DNA from: Cellvibrionales bacterium UBA4495
GTDB taxonomy: Bacteria > Pseudomonadota > Gammaproteobacteria > Pseudomonadales > Porticoccaceae
Length of the DNA stretch: 14,991 nucleotides
Direction of reading: 5' to 3'
NCBI GenBank assembly: GCA_002388905.1
Contig: DGNJ01000022.1
Location: 8,101 to 23,091, forward strand
Part shown: positions 1-6,452 of the stretch, piece after piece
How the letters are laid out: each line of letters begins with the position of its first letter
Position numbering within the stretch: the stretch's first letter is position 1
Made by a program: the position numbers and the translations under genes
Notes under the pieces: generated by a model
What the model was told of the DNA's origin: nothing
The model's input: only the letters and a program-made list of their open reading frames with translations
The model's database searches: none

Positions 1-402
1 ATTCGCGGCCTGCGCCTGGATGCCCGCACCGTGAGCCGGCCCGAGCGGGCCGACATGGTTCTGGCGCTCCGCTCCCGGGCCGGGGATTCCAGACTGCGCC
101 GCATTCTGGCGGTGACCGATCTGCCCCTGCACGAAGTCAAGAAAAACTCCAATGCACAGATTCGTCGCCTCATGCAGGATCTGTTCAATGTACTGCCCGG
201 CGTCGATGACCGCGACGTCCGGGACGCGGTGCGTGAGGCGGAGGACGGCGTTCAACAGGTGCGGGAAGAAGGCGTACCGGTGGAACTGCCACCGCGCCCG
301 GCTTCCCTGCGCCAGCTTCAACACCGGATTGTCGTGCGCAACAGCCTGGTGGCCGAGGGTGTCGGCAGTGAACCCCAGCGGCATCTGGTAATCCGCCCCT
401 GA
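1..402 (+). CDS. C-terminal part of an R3H-domain protein (5' end outside window)
   Basis: The reading frame is already open at base 1 and runs to a TGA at 400-402, so this is the tail of a longer gene; the GTG at 31 is probably internal. The last 45 or so residues match the R3H single-stranded nucleic-acid-binding fold: a Leu-Pro-Pro lead-in, then an Arg (codon 310-312) and His (codon 322-324) separated by exactly three residues, and a final G-S-E-P-x-R-x-L-V-I strand. Before it lie about 80 charged, helical residues. R3H domains bind single-stranded DNA or RNA and in bacteria are often fused behind an AAA-type ATPase; whether that is so here lies outside the window. The R3H call is from motif reading; the role is unknown. 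Confidence 0.6.
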   Translation: MRGLRLDARTVSRPERADMVLALRSRAGDSRLRRILAVTDLPLHEVKKNSNAQIRRLMQDLFNVLPGVDDRDVRDAVREAEDGVQQVREEGVPVELPPRPASLRQLQHRIVVRNSLVAEGVGSEPQRHLVIRP

Positions 403-460
403 GCCGCTTTTCACAATGGCTCCCATCCAGCTGTTCCCGAACACGGCAACGGCGGTTTTT

Positions 461-476
461 TGTGATCATTTTCACA
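461..476. promoter_or_regulatory. CRP/Vfr-type binding site (perfect TGTGA-N6-TCACA)
   Basis: Bases 461-465 read TGTGA and 472-476 read TCACA with six bases between, which is the exact symmetric core known for the cAMP receptor protein of gammaproteobacteria. It lies 11 bases before a TTGACG element and 368 bases before the preferred start of the GGDEF gene. This suggests, but does not prove, cAMP control of a transcript reading into that gene. Confidence 0.5.
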
Positions 477-674
477 CCACCAAATATTGACGACCTTTTT
501 CTTTACAATCTATCGACAACGCACTGTAATGCCAGTAGAGCTAGGCTGATCCCCAATACCCGTCTGTCCAGGTTCCCCGGACATTAACGGTCAGAGTCTT
601 ACCTTTTCGTTATGCACTATTTGGGCATGCGAAACTGGCCCGGATCCCGCCTTGACTTTCTTTTGCCTGCTCCG

Positions 675-684
675 ATACCGGTAT
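675..684. promoter_or_regulatory. 10-bp palindrome, possible operator
   Basis: ATACCGGTAT is a perfect 10-bp palindrome 160 bases before the GGDEF start. It overlaps the position where a -10 would fall for the TTGACT at 652-657. A short palindrome like this can occur by chance. Confidence 0.25.
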
Positions 685-844
685 TTACGACGGTTATGAA
701 CTATATTCAGTGGGTATATTGAGATCATGAGCCGTCAATCATTTAACCGGTTCATCGATTACCGCCCGGTCGAAGCGGTGAAAGCCAGCGGATGGCCCAT
801 GCTTGCAATTCGCTGCCAGAGGCGCTGCAAAGAAGTACGATGTT

Positions 845-1861
845 ATGGAAATCTCACTCATGGATAGACTCGATAGTACTTTCGGTGGAGTTTTGGCGGC
901 ACAAACCGGCCCCGCCGGCGCGGACAACGCTTTCCTGTTCCACCTGTCCGGCAGCCTGGTGGCTGGCGGCGCCTGCGTCCTCATTTCCGCTGCGATGTTG
1001 TATATCGTCCTCTCTCGCCAGGACTGGCTATTCAAGCACCTGCTTCTGGTCTTCACAGGCCTTGTTTTTCTGGTTGGCATTAGCTTCCTGGTTGATGCTC
1101 TCATCATCGGACACGAACATGCATTGTTGGTTAAAACCACGACCAGGGTACTGGTCGGCGCAACCGCGGTCCTGGCCGGCCTCGAACTGGTGCGACTGCT
1201 TCCCACTATTCGCTCGATGCCGAATAGAACCAGTCTAATGAAGGCCAATGAAGAACTGCGACGCACCGAAAACCACCTTTCCGAAGCGATCGGCCTGCTC
1301 GATCAACGCGTAGAGGAGCGGACCCGCGAACTTGAATTACTGTCCGTCACCGATCCTCTGACAAACGTGCACAACCGTCGTGGCGTAATGGAAAAACTCG
1401 AAAAGGAAATCGAGCGGAGCTTGCGTTATAGGCACAGTCTCAGCCTGTTGATGATCGACCTGGACGATTTTAAGAAGATCAATGACCAGTTCGGTCACCA
1501 TGCCGGCGATGCCGTCCTCGTCAAAGCCGCGGAGCGCATCAATCAACTGAGCCGGTCCAGTGATGTGGTGGGCCGCTTCGGGGGTGAAGAATTCCTGATG
1601 GTTTTGCCCAACACCACTGCCGAAGAGGCCAGGCAACTGGGCGAGCGGTTATGCGTCGTCATGGAATCGAAGCCGATCAGGGTGGACGATCACGAAATAA
1701 CATTCACCTGCAGCATCGGCGCCACCCAGCTGACTGAGAACAGCAATCTGGATGCGCTGATCCAGACTGCCGACAAAGCCCTTTACGAAGCCAAACACCA
1801 GGGGAAAAACCGTGCGATCATCGGCATCCGGGGCTATGAAACAGGTATGAAAACGGGATAA
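845..1861 (+). CDS. Membrane-anchored GGDEF diguanylate cyclase
   Basis: The product should condense two GTP into cyclic di-GMP at the inner membrane. Numbered from ATG 845 (338 aa), there are three likely membrane helices at about 33-56, 62-88 and 97-120, a charged coiled-coil linker at about 131-168, then a full GGDEF domain with the D-P-L-T-x-x-x-N-R-R entry motif. The metal-binding Asp205 sits in M-I-D-L-D-D-F-K and the signature G-G-E-E-F is at 246-250. R-S-S-D at 237-240 lies five residues before the signature, the usual RxxD inhibitory site, so product feedback is expected. There is no EAL domain. The frame is open back to a TTG at 803, but the 14 extra residues are poor in character; ATG 860 is another option, and no start has a strong Shine-Dalgarno. 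The sensory input of the three-helix N-terminus is not recognised. Confidence 0.93.
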   Translation: MEISLMDRLDSTFGGVLAAQTGPAGADNAFLFHLSGSLVAGGACVLISAAMLYIVLSRQDWLFKHLLLVFTGLVFLVGISFLVDALIIGHEHALLVKTTTRVLVGATAVLAGLELVRLLPTIRSMPNRTSLMKANEELRRTENHLSEAIGLLDQRVEERTRELELLSVTDPLTNVHNRRGVMEKLEKEIERSLRYRHSLSLLMIDLDDFKKINDQFGHHAGDAVLVKAAERINQLSRSSDVVGRFGGEEFLMVLPNTTAEEARQLGERLCVVMESKPIRVDDHEITFTCSIGATQLTENSNLDALIQTADKALYEAKHQGKNRAIIGIRGYETGMKTG

Positions 1862-1874
1862 ACACCCTATTGCC

Positions 1875-1890
1875 GGTTTCCCCCGAAACC
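1875..1890 (+). terminator. Small hairpin after the GGDEF gene
   Basis: GGTTTC (1875-1880) and GAAACC (1885-1890) form a 6-bp stem around CCCC, 13 bases after the stop codon. There is no T-run behind it, so it may be a weak or Rho-assisted end or a 3'-end stabiliser rather than an intrinsic terminator. Confidence 0.3.
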
Positions 1891-1981
1891 CGCGCATAAT
1901 CCTTGCTTGGAAAACGGGTTTGTCTGCAAGATACCAAACTGTTTTCGGTAGACCCGACTATTAGTTCAGAGTCATAAATCA

Positions 1982-2106
1982 GGCTGGCAGTGTCGGTCCA
2001 GCCGTTCTATATACTTCTTGGATGGCAAACCCCAAGCGGAGAGTCCGAGGCCGAAAAGGACATTGGCAAGACATTCTCCGTTGCCATCCTGAAAAGCTGG
2101 ATTTTT
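1982..2106 (+). ncRNA. Candidate structured RNA or attenuator with alternative hairpins
   Basis: Several perfect complementary arms nest here. GGATGGCAA (2020-2028) pairs with TTGCCATCC (2081-2089), CGGAGA (2037-2042) with TCTCCG (2075-2080), and GTCC (2043-2046) with GGAC (2058-2061). The segment around 1998 can pair two ways: GGCTGG (1982-1987) with CCAGCC (1998-2003), or TCCAGC (1997-2002) with GCTGGA (2096-2101). The second is followed directly by five T (2102-2106), as in an intrinsic terminator. The two forms exclude each other, which is how attenuators and riboswitches work. I do not recognise a known riboswitch class. It could instead be the terminator of the cyclase transcript or a small mobile repeat. 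Confidence 0.4.
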
Positions 2107-2134
2107 GTCATTCGGCGCGACTTCTGCCTACTAT
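2105..2134 (+). promoter_or_regulatory. Candidate sigma-70 promoter for the DUF1326-DUF2182 unit
   Basis: TTGTCA at 2105-2110 and TACTAT at 2129-2134 are 18 bases apart, and transcription would begin about 40 bases before the ATG at 2184. The boxes match only partly. If real, this promoter lies after the U-run of the upstream structure, which would then act as a plain terminator rather than an attenuator of these genes. Confidence 0.35.
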
Positions 2135-2183
2135 AACTTTCTGTCTTTAAAGGATTTTTACTGAGAGAAAAAGGAGAGGCCTT

Positions 2184-2816
2184 ATGACTCCATGGATGAT
2201 CGACGGCGATCAATTCGGCAGCTGTAACTGTGCCTATTCCTGCCCATGCCAGTTCGGCTGGCCCGAACCCACTACCGGAGACTGCCAGGCCATCGTCACC
2301 GGGCATATTGATCAGGGTTATTACGGCGACACCCGCCTGGATGGCCTTAACTGGGCCCTTTTGCTCAAGTGGCCCGGGCCCATACCCGAAGGCAACGGCA
2401 CCCAGCAGGCTATCGTCGACGAACGGGCCGATGACGCCCAGTTCGATGCCTTGAATCGAATTCTTCACGGTGAAGATACCGACCCCGGGACCACCCACTT
2501 CTTTGTCTATAACAGCACCATGAGCCGGGTCCTGGATCCGGTCAGGGCACCCATCGATTTCGCCTGTGACATCGAGGCCAGAACGGGGCGAGCCGCCTCT
2601 CCGGGGCTTTTCGAGGTGAGGGGCGAGCCCATTGTCGACGAGGCCTCGGGCAACGAGCACCGGGTTCGAATCGATCTGCCCGACGGTTTCGAGTACCGTA
2701 TCGCCGAGATCGGCCGCGGCTATGGAAAAACTTCGGGTGAGCTCGATATTCGCACCCACAACACCTACGCCCAGTTCAACCGGTTGCACCTGAACCAGCA
2801 CGGCGTCGTCGCCTGA
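2184..2816 (+). CDS. DUF1326 domain protein
   Basis: A 210-aa soluble protein of the DUF1326 family, whose function is not established. The N-terminus carries the family's cysteine cluster C-N-C-x3-C-x-C (Cys14, 16, 20, 22), with Cys34 and Cys128 further on; such clusters suggest metal binding or redox work, but that is inference. There is no signal peptide or membrane segment. ATG 2184 is well supported by AAGGAG at 2171-2176, seven bases upstream. The DUF2182 membrane protein gene starts 27 bases after this stop, and the two families often occur side by side, so the pair is probably one operon and one complex or pathway. Length and start agree with a complete gene. Confidence 0.85.
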   Translation: MTPWMIDGDQFGSCNCAYSCPCQFGWPEPTTGDCQAIVTGHIDQGYYGDTRLDGLNWALLLKWPGPIPEGNGTQQAIVDERADDAQFDALNRILHGEDTDPGTTHFFVYNSTMSRVLDPVRAPIDFACDIEARTGRAASPGLFEVRGEPIVDEASGNEHRVRIDLPDGFEYRIAEIGRGYGKTSGELDIRTHNTYAQFNRLHLNQHGVVA

Positions 2817-2843
2817 GGCGACCCGTCGTCGGGAGGTTTCGAC

Positions 2844-3611
2844 GTGTCGCTGCCCCTGCACCGCGACCAGTGGCTCGCCCTGGCGGGGCTGCTGGGAGTA
2901 GCGGTACTGTGCTGGTATTACCTGTTCCGGCTGGCCTCGGATATGACCGTCATGACCAGGCCGCTGACCGCCATTCACCCGGTCAGTTTCCAGGATCTGT
3001 GGCTGCTGTTTTCGATGTGGGCAGTGATGATGGCGGGCATGATGCTGCCCAGCGCTATACCCATGATCCTGCTCTACACCCGGGTCGCCACCAAAGCCAC
3101 GAAGCAGGGTATAGCCCTGGCCTCCACCACCGTTTTCACTCTGGGCTATGTGCTGGTCTGGACCCTGTTCAGCCTGCTTGCTACCGGTGTCCAGTGGGGG
3201 CTTGCAGAGCTCGCCCTCCTCTCTCCCGCCATGGTGATTAACAGTCCGGCACTGGGGGCCGGGCTGTTGATTGCAGCGGGGTTGTACCAGGCCACGCCCT
3301 GGAAGGACCGCTGCCTGGAACACTGCCGCAACCCGGCCGAATTCCTTTCAAGGCACTGGCGACGGGGCGCGACAGGCACCCTGGCAATGGGTATGATCCA
3401 CGGCGTTTACTGCCTGGGATGCTGCTGGCTCTTGATGGCACTGTTATTCGTGGGCGGCGTCATGAACCTGCTTTGGGTGGCCCTGATCGCCGCTTTTGTT
3501 TTGCTGGAAAAGACCACACCCCTCGGCACCCGTGCCGGCCTCTATACGGGTGCGGGAATGATCGCCGTCGGGATACTCGTATTGCTGGCAAATGTGGCGC
3601 CGCTTTCCTGA
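2844..3611 (+). CDS. DUF2182 integral membrane protein
   Basis: A 255-aa polytopic membrane protein of the DUF2182 family (described in databases as predicted metal-binding; role unproven). It has about six or seven hydrophobic segments. The family core M-W-A-V-M-M-A-G-M-M-L-P-S-A-I-P is at 58-73. A cytosol- or periplasm-facing C-L-E-H-C segment (Cys157, Cys161) is followed by a G-V-Y-C-L-G-C-C-W motif (Cys190, 193, 194) and a G-x-M-N-L-L-W helix ending in E-K. The GTG start at 2844 has GGGAGG at 2831-2836 with seven-base spacing, which makes it the likely start. It probably works with the preceding Cys-rich DUF1326 protein, for example in handling a metal or thiol compound; this is a guess from context. 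Confidence 0.85.
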   Translation: MSLPLHRDQWLALAGLLGVAVLCWYYLFRLASDMTVMTRPLTAIHPVSFQDLWLLFSMWAVMMAGMMLPSAIPMILLYTRVATKATKQGIALASTTVFTLGYVLVWTLFSLLATGVQWGLAELALLSPAMVINSPALGAGLLIAAGLYQATPWKDRCLEHCRNPAEFLSRHWRRGATGTLAMGMIHGVYCLGCCWLLMALLFVGGVMNLLWVALIAAFVLLEKTTPLGTRAGLYTGAGMIAVGILVLLANVAPLS

Positions 3612-3614
3612 AAG

Positions 3615-3642
3615 CCGGCCACGCCGGGAAACCTGCGGTTTT
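3615..3642 (+). terminator. Two adjoining small hairpins after the DUF2182 gene
   Basis: CCGGC (3615-3619) and GCCGG (3623-3627) form a stem around CAC, directly followed by GAAACC (3628-3633) and GGTTTT (3637-3642) around TGC. They begin four bases after the stop. Only four T occur in the second arm, so efficiency is doubtful. Confidence 0.3.
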
Positions 3643-3710
3643 CAGTTGGGAAAAGTCATACTATGCTACTGTTCGTTGAGGAAACCCGGACAGACCCCGC
3701 GGGAAATTGC

Positions 3711-3740
3711 TTGACCGGTCTCCTCGCATAACCCTCTAGA
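3711..3740 (+). promoter_or_regulatory. Weak promoter-like site before the aldolase gene
   Basis: TTGACC at 3711-3716 with TCTAGA at 3735-3740 (spacing 18) is a poor sigma-70 pair about 100 bases before the aldolase ATG. The -35 overlaps an 8-bp palindrome, GACCGGTC (3713-3720). No better promoter was seen in the 226-base gap, and the gene probably has its own. Confidence 0.2.
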
Positions 3741-3837
3741 TATCTGCGACCGGCGGGAATCATTAAGGGCTTCATGTTCCCTTGCTTCCCTTCGCGGCCA
3801 AACGGGACCAGAGAGAACAACCAGAAAGGGGAGAGCT

Positions 3838-4854
3838 ATGTCTCTTGCAAACGATATGGACAGGACGATCGCCGACCTCATCGATGGCCGTCGCGGTATT
3901 CTTGCCGCCGACGAGAGTACCGGCACCATCGCCAAGCGCTTCGAGGCGGTGGGCGTCAGTTCCACGGAAGACGCGCGGCGCGACTACCGAACCCTGCTTC
4001 TATCGGCGCCAGGCCTCGGCGATTACGTCAGCGGCGTGATCCTCTACGAAGAGACGCTGGGTCAGGCCGACGCGGATGGCCGGCCACTGCCAGAGGTCGC
4101 TACCGGTCAGGGCATTGTCCCCGGAATCAAGGTGGACAAGGGCAAAGGGCCGCTGCCCGGAGCGCCCGGCGACATGATCACCTACGGACTGGACGGCCTG
4201 GCGGAGCGCCTGGAATCCTATAAATCCCGCGGCGCGCGGTTCGCCAAGTGGCGCGAAGTCTACCCCATCACCGACCACAACCCGACTGACCTGGGTCTGT
4301 CCGCCAACGCCGAAATGCTCGCTCGCTACGCCGCCACCTGCCAGGCCGTGGGTATCGTACCCATTGTCGAGCCAGAAGTGCTTATCGACGGTGAACACGA
4401 CCTGGAGCGCAGCGCAGCGGTGAACGAGCGGGTCTGGCACTCGGTCTATCACGCCCTGCACCGGCACGGCGTCAAACTGGAATACACCATCCTCAAGCCC
4501 AGCATGGTCACGCCCGGTAAGGAAGCGGGCACGGCCAGCCCCGAACAGGTGGCGGAAGAAACCCTGAAAATCCTGCGGCGCACTGTCCCGGCGGCCGTGC
4601 CCGCCATTCACTTCCTGTCCGGGGGGCAAAGTGCCACGGACGCCACCGCCAACCTCAACGCCCTTAATCAATTGCGCGACAAGGCACCCTGGCAACTGGG
4701 CTTCTCCTATGCCCGGGCACTCCAGGAGCCGGCCATGAAGGCCTGGGCCGGCAAGCCGGAAAACGTGAACCCCGCCCAGAAGAAGCTGGTGGAGCGGGCC
4801 CGTCTCAACCACCTCGCCATGCTCGGCGAATACAACGCTTCGCTGGAAACCTAA
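3838..4854 (+). CDS. Class I fructose-bisphosphate aldolase
   Basis: Cytosolic glycolytic/gluconeogenic enzyme that cleaves fructose 1,6-bisphosphate to dihydroxyacetone phosphate and glyceraldehyde 3-phosphate through a Schiff base, without metal. The 338-aa protein follows the class I family from end to end: G-I-L-A-A-D-E-S-T with Asp25, G-I-K-V-D-K-G with Lys98, F-A-K-W-R with Lys137, I-V-E-P-E-V-L with Glu178 and Glu180, the Schiff-base Lys220 in I-L-K-P-S-M-V, then F-L-S-G-G-Q-S (259-265) and F-S-Y-A-R-A-L-Q for phosphate binding. All key residues are intact. ATG 3838 has a purine-rich AAAGGGGAGAG Shine-Dalgarno just upstream. The stop overlaps that of the convergent MFS gene. It is not obviously linked in function to the esterase locus. 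The symbol varies by species, so none is assigned. Confidence 0.96.
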   Translation: MSLANDMDRTIADLIDGRRGILAADESTGTIAKRFEAVGVSSTEDARRDYRTLLLSAPGLGDYVSGVILYEETLGQADADGRPLPEVATGQGIVPGIKVDKGKGPLPGAPGDMITYGLDGLAERLESYKSRGARFAKWREVYPITDHNPTDLGLSANAEMLARYAATCQAVGIVPIVEPEVLIDGEHDLERSAAVNERVWHSVYHALHRHGVKLEYTILKPSMVTPGKEAGTASPEQVAEETLKILRRTVPAAVPAIHFLSGGQSATDATANLNALNQLRDKAPWQLGFSYARALQEPAMKAWAGKPENVNPAQKKLVERARLNHLAMLGEYNASLET

Positions 4855-6182
4855 CCCGAAACCGCCGGCAGGGAGAGGCTGCGGATTGCCGCGACAATAC
4901 CCAACGCGGCCAGGAACCAGAGCACGGCGGCGGTTCCCAGCCAGGCATCGACAGCACCCAGGGCCGCGCCGGCGAGCAAAAACAGGCCGATCACCGTATT
5001 ACTCACCGCCGTATAGCTGGCCCGGGTCTCGCCGGTGGCCATATCCACCAGGTAGGTCTTGCGCCCGACCCGGGCCCCCTGATGAGCCACCGCTGCACCG
5101 AACAGCAAAAGGCCCGCCGTCGGCGCCGCGCCCAGCCAGGCGGGCATCAGGTAGTGAAACGCCAGTGCCACCAGCGTTACCCCGGTGCCCAGGATTGCCG
5201 CGCCGGCCATAACCCGATGAGCCCCCCTGTCCGACCAACGACCCCACAAGGGCCCGGACAGCAATCCCGCGGCGCCGTTGGCAAAGAGCAACGCCCCCAG
5301 TTGGACACTCCCGCCGTTCCCGGCCCGCTGGATCAGCACCACCAGATAGGGGATCGCAAAGGCGGTGGCCACCAGCAGGGCGCGGGCGATGACAAAGCGA
5401 CGGAACACAGGATCGGAACGCAAGAGCGACAGGCTCGCCACCGCCTCGACAATGGCATTGCCGCCGCCCTCCGTGGCGCCGGGTACCTCGGGAATGCGGG
5501 CATAGGCCAGGGCCGCCGCCAGCCACAGCAGCGCGGCGCCGGCCAGAATCACGGCAAATAATCCCCGTTGCCCGGATATCGCCGTCCCCTGCCAGTGCTC
5601 AAGGCCCGGACCGAAGAGCAGAAAGACGGCCGCCAGGAGGGTCGCAAAACCGGCTGCCGAAGCCGCCGATCCGGTGAGCCGGCCCCGCCGGCTCTTGGAC
5701 ACTGTCTTGCCCAACACATCCTTGGAGGCCACCGAGCAGACGCCTCGCGCCAGGCTGAACACCACCAGCAGTCCGATAACCGCGACCCCCACCGCTGCTC
5801 CGTCGAGCAACACGACCGCCGGAACCATGCCCGCCAGGGCCGCCGCCTGCCCGATGCTGCCCCACACCCAGAAATACTTGCGCAGGGGCCGCCGGCGCAT
5901 TGCCTGGGCAATAAACAACTGCGGCAACAGGGCCAGGGATTCCCGCAAAGGTACCAGCAGGGCGATAAAAACGGCCGGGGCGCCCAGGGCAGCAAGCATC
6001 CAGGCCAGTACCAGCCGGGCGCTGACCAGCGTATCGCCGAACTTGGTGAGGACCAGCGCCAGCAGCTGGCGGGTGAAACTGCGCGGTTGCTCGTGGCAGG
6101 CTGATTCGGGAATATCCCGGCACACCCGGGAATCCTCGTCCTCGGCGAGGAATTCGTAAATACGATTTGCGGCTTTTTCCAT
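4851..6182 (-). CDS. MFS transporter, convergent to the aldolase gene
   Basis: A 443-aa integral inner-membrane protein of the major facilitator superfamily. A soluble, acidic N-terminal stretch of about 37 residues (several Glu/Asp and two Cys) precedes about 11-12 hydrophobic helices. A motif-A-like loop G-R-W-S-D-R-G-x-H-R-V lies at the start of the second half, and a basic S-K-S-R-R-G-R loop sits in the middle of the first half. The substrate cannot be told. The start ATG (complement of 6180-6182) has AAGGGT (complement of 6188-6193) five bases upstream. The stop TAG (complement of 4851-4853) shares bases with the aldolase TAA, so no room remains for a terminator between them. The gene is transcribed away from the esterase locus, and the 270-base gap between them must hold both promoters. 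Confidence 0.88.
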   Translation of the reverse strand: MEKAANRIYEFLAEDEDSRVCRDIPESACHEQPRSFTRQLLALVLTKFGDTLVSARLVLAWMLAALGAPAVFIALLVPLRESLALLPQLFIAQAMRRRPLRKYFWVWGSIGQAAALAGMVPAVVLLDGAAVGVAVIGLLVVFSLARGVCSVASKDVLGKTVSKSRRGRLTGSAASAAGFATLLAAVFLLFGPGLEHWQGTAISGQRGLFAVILAGAALLWLAAALAYARIPEVPGATEGGGNAIVEAVASLSLLRSDPVFRRFVIARALLVATAFAIPYLVVLIQRAGNGGSVQLGALLFANGAAGLLSGPLWGRWSDRGAHRVMAGAAILGTGVTLVALAFHYLMPAWLGAAPTAGLLLFGAAVAHQGARVGRKTYLVDMATGETRASYTAVSNTVIGLFLLAGAALGAVDAWLGTAAVLWFLAALGIVAAIRSLSLPAVSG

Positions 6183-6204
6183 TGGTTACCCTTGTCGGTT
6201 ATCC

Positions 6205-6231
6205 GGGGACAGCCAGCGATTCTGGCTCCCC
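6205..6231 (-). promoter_or_regulatory. Leader hairpin upstream of the convergent MFS gene
   Basis: AGCCAG (6211-6216) and CTGGCT (6222-6227) pair around CGATT, and with a two-base bulge the outer GGGG (6205-6208) and CCCC (6228-6231) extend the stem to ten pairs. It lies 11 bases beyond the Shine-Dalgarno of the - strand MFS gene, so it would sit in its 5' leader. A role in attenuation or as an operator is possible but unproven. Confidence 0.3.
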
Positions 6232-6380
6232 CTGTATTCCCCGCCTTTTCTCGACAAGTGAAAAGTTTAACAGCCCTATCAATGGCCGCATCAGAAACAT
6301 AGGGCCGCTTTACGACAACCCAAAAAATACACAAATGTCAGTTTTAGAGTTACACTCACCTGTAGACCTGCAAAATCCCG

Positions 6381-6398
6381 CCCGGCTGTCTGGCCGGG
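6381..6398 (+). promoter_or_regulatory. Inverted repeat before esterase 1
   Basis: CCCGGC (6381-6386) and GCCGGG (6393-6398) form a 6-bp dyad around TGTCTG, about 55 bases before the esterase 1 ATG. It lies in the likely 5' leader or promoter region of that gene. It may be an operator or a leader hairpin; it has no T-run. Confidence 0.25.
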
Positions 6399-6452
6399 AG
6401 GACAAGCGGGCGACAGTCCCAAACCACCGATAACAGAAAAAGGGCTGACAAC

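Larger units (their letters stand above)
403..844. other. 442-base non-coding gap upstream of the diguanylate cyclase
   Basis: No convincing gene was found on either strand. The stretch holds a T6 run at 456-461 without a clear stem before it, a CRP-type palindrome at 461-476, a TTGACG at 487-492, a TTGACT at 652-657, and a 10-bp palindrome (ATACCGGTAT) at 675-684. It most likely holds the promoter region of the GGDEF gene, but no -35/-10 pair is convincing. TTGACT with GATACC at 674-679 (spacing 16) is the best pair and is weak. Confidence 0.5.
1862..2183. other. 322-base gap with hairpins before the DUF1326 gene
   Basis: No gene is supported here on the + strand, and the - strand frame that crosses it is a shadow of the DUF1326 gene. 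It contains a small hairpin just after the GGDEF stop (1875-1890), a larger nested structure (1982-2106), a candidate promoter (2105-2134) and the Shine-Dalgarno of the next gene (2171-2176). Confidence 0.6.

Noticed and set aside
803..844. TTG start 14 codons before the chosen GGDEF start
   Set aside because: There is no Shine-Dalgarno, and the extra residues have no role before the membrane region. ATG 845 is the simpler choice, though not proven.
1982..2106. Interpretation of the nested structure as an integron attC site or a miniature transposon
   Set aside because: No GTTRRRY-type core sites, no integrase gene, and no target-site duplication was seen around it.
2007..3323. Long - strand open frame of 438 codons across the DUF1326 and DUF2182 genes
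   Set aside because: It is a shadow caused by GC-rich codon positions. Both + strand genes match known families and have good ribosome sites.
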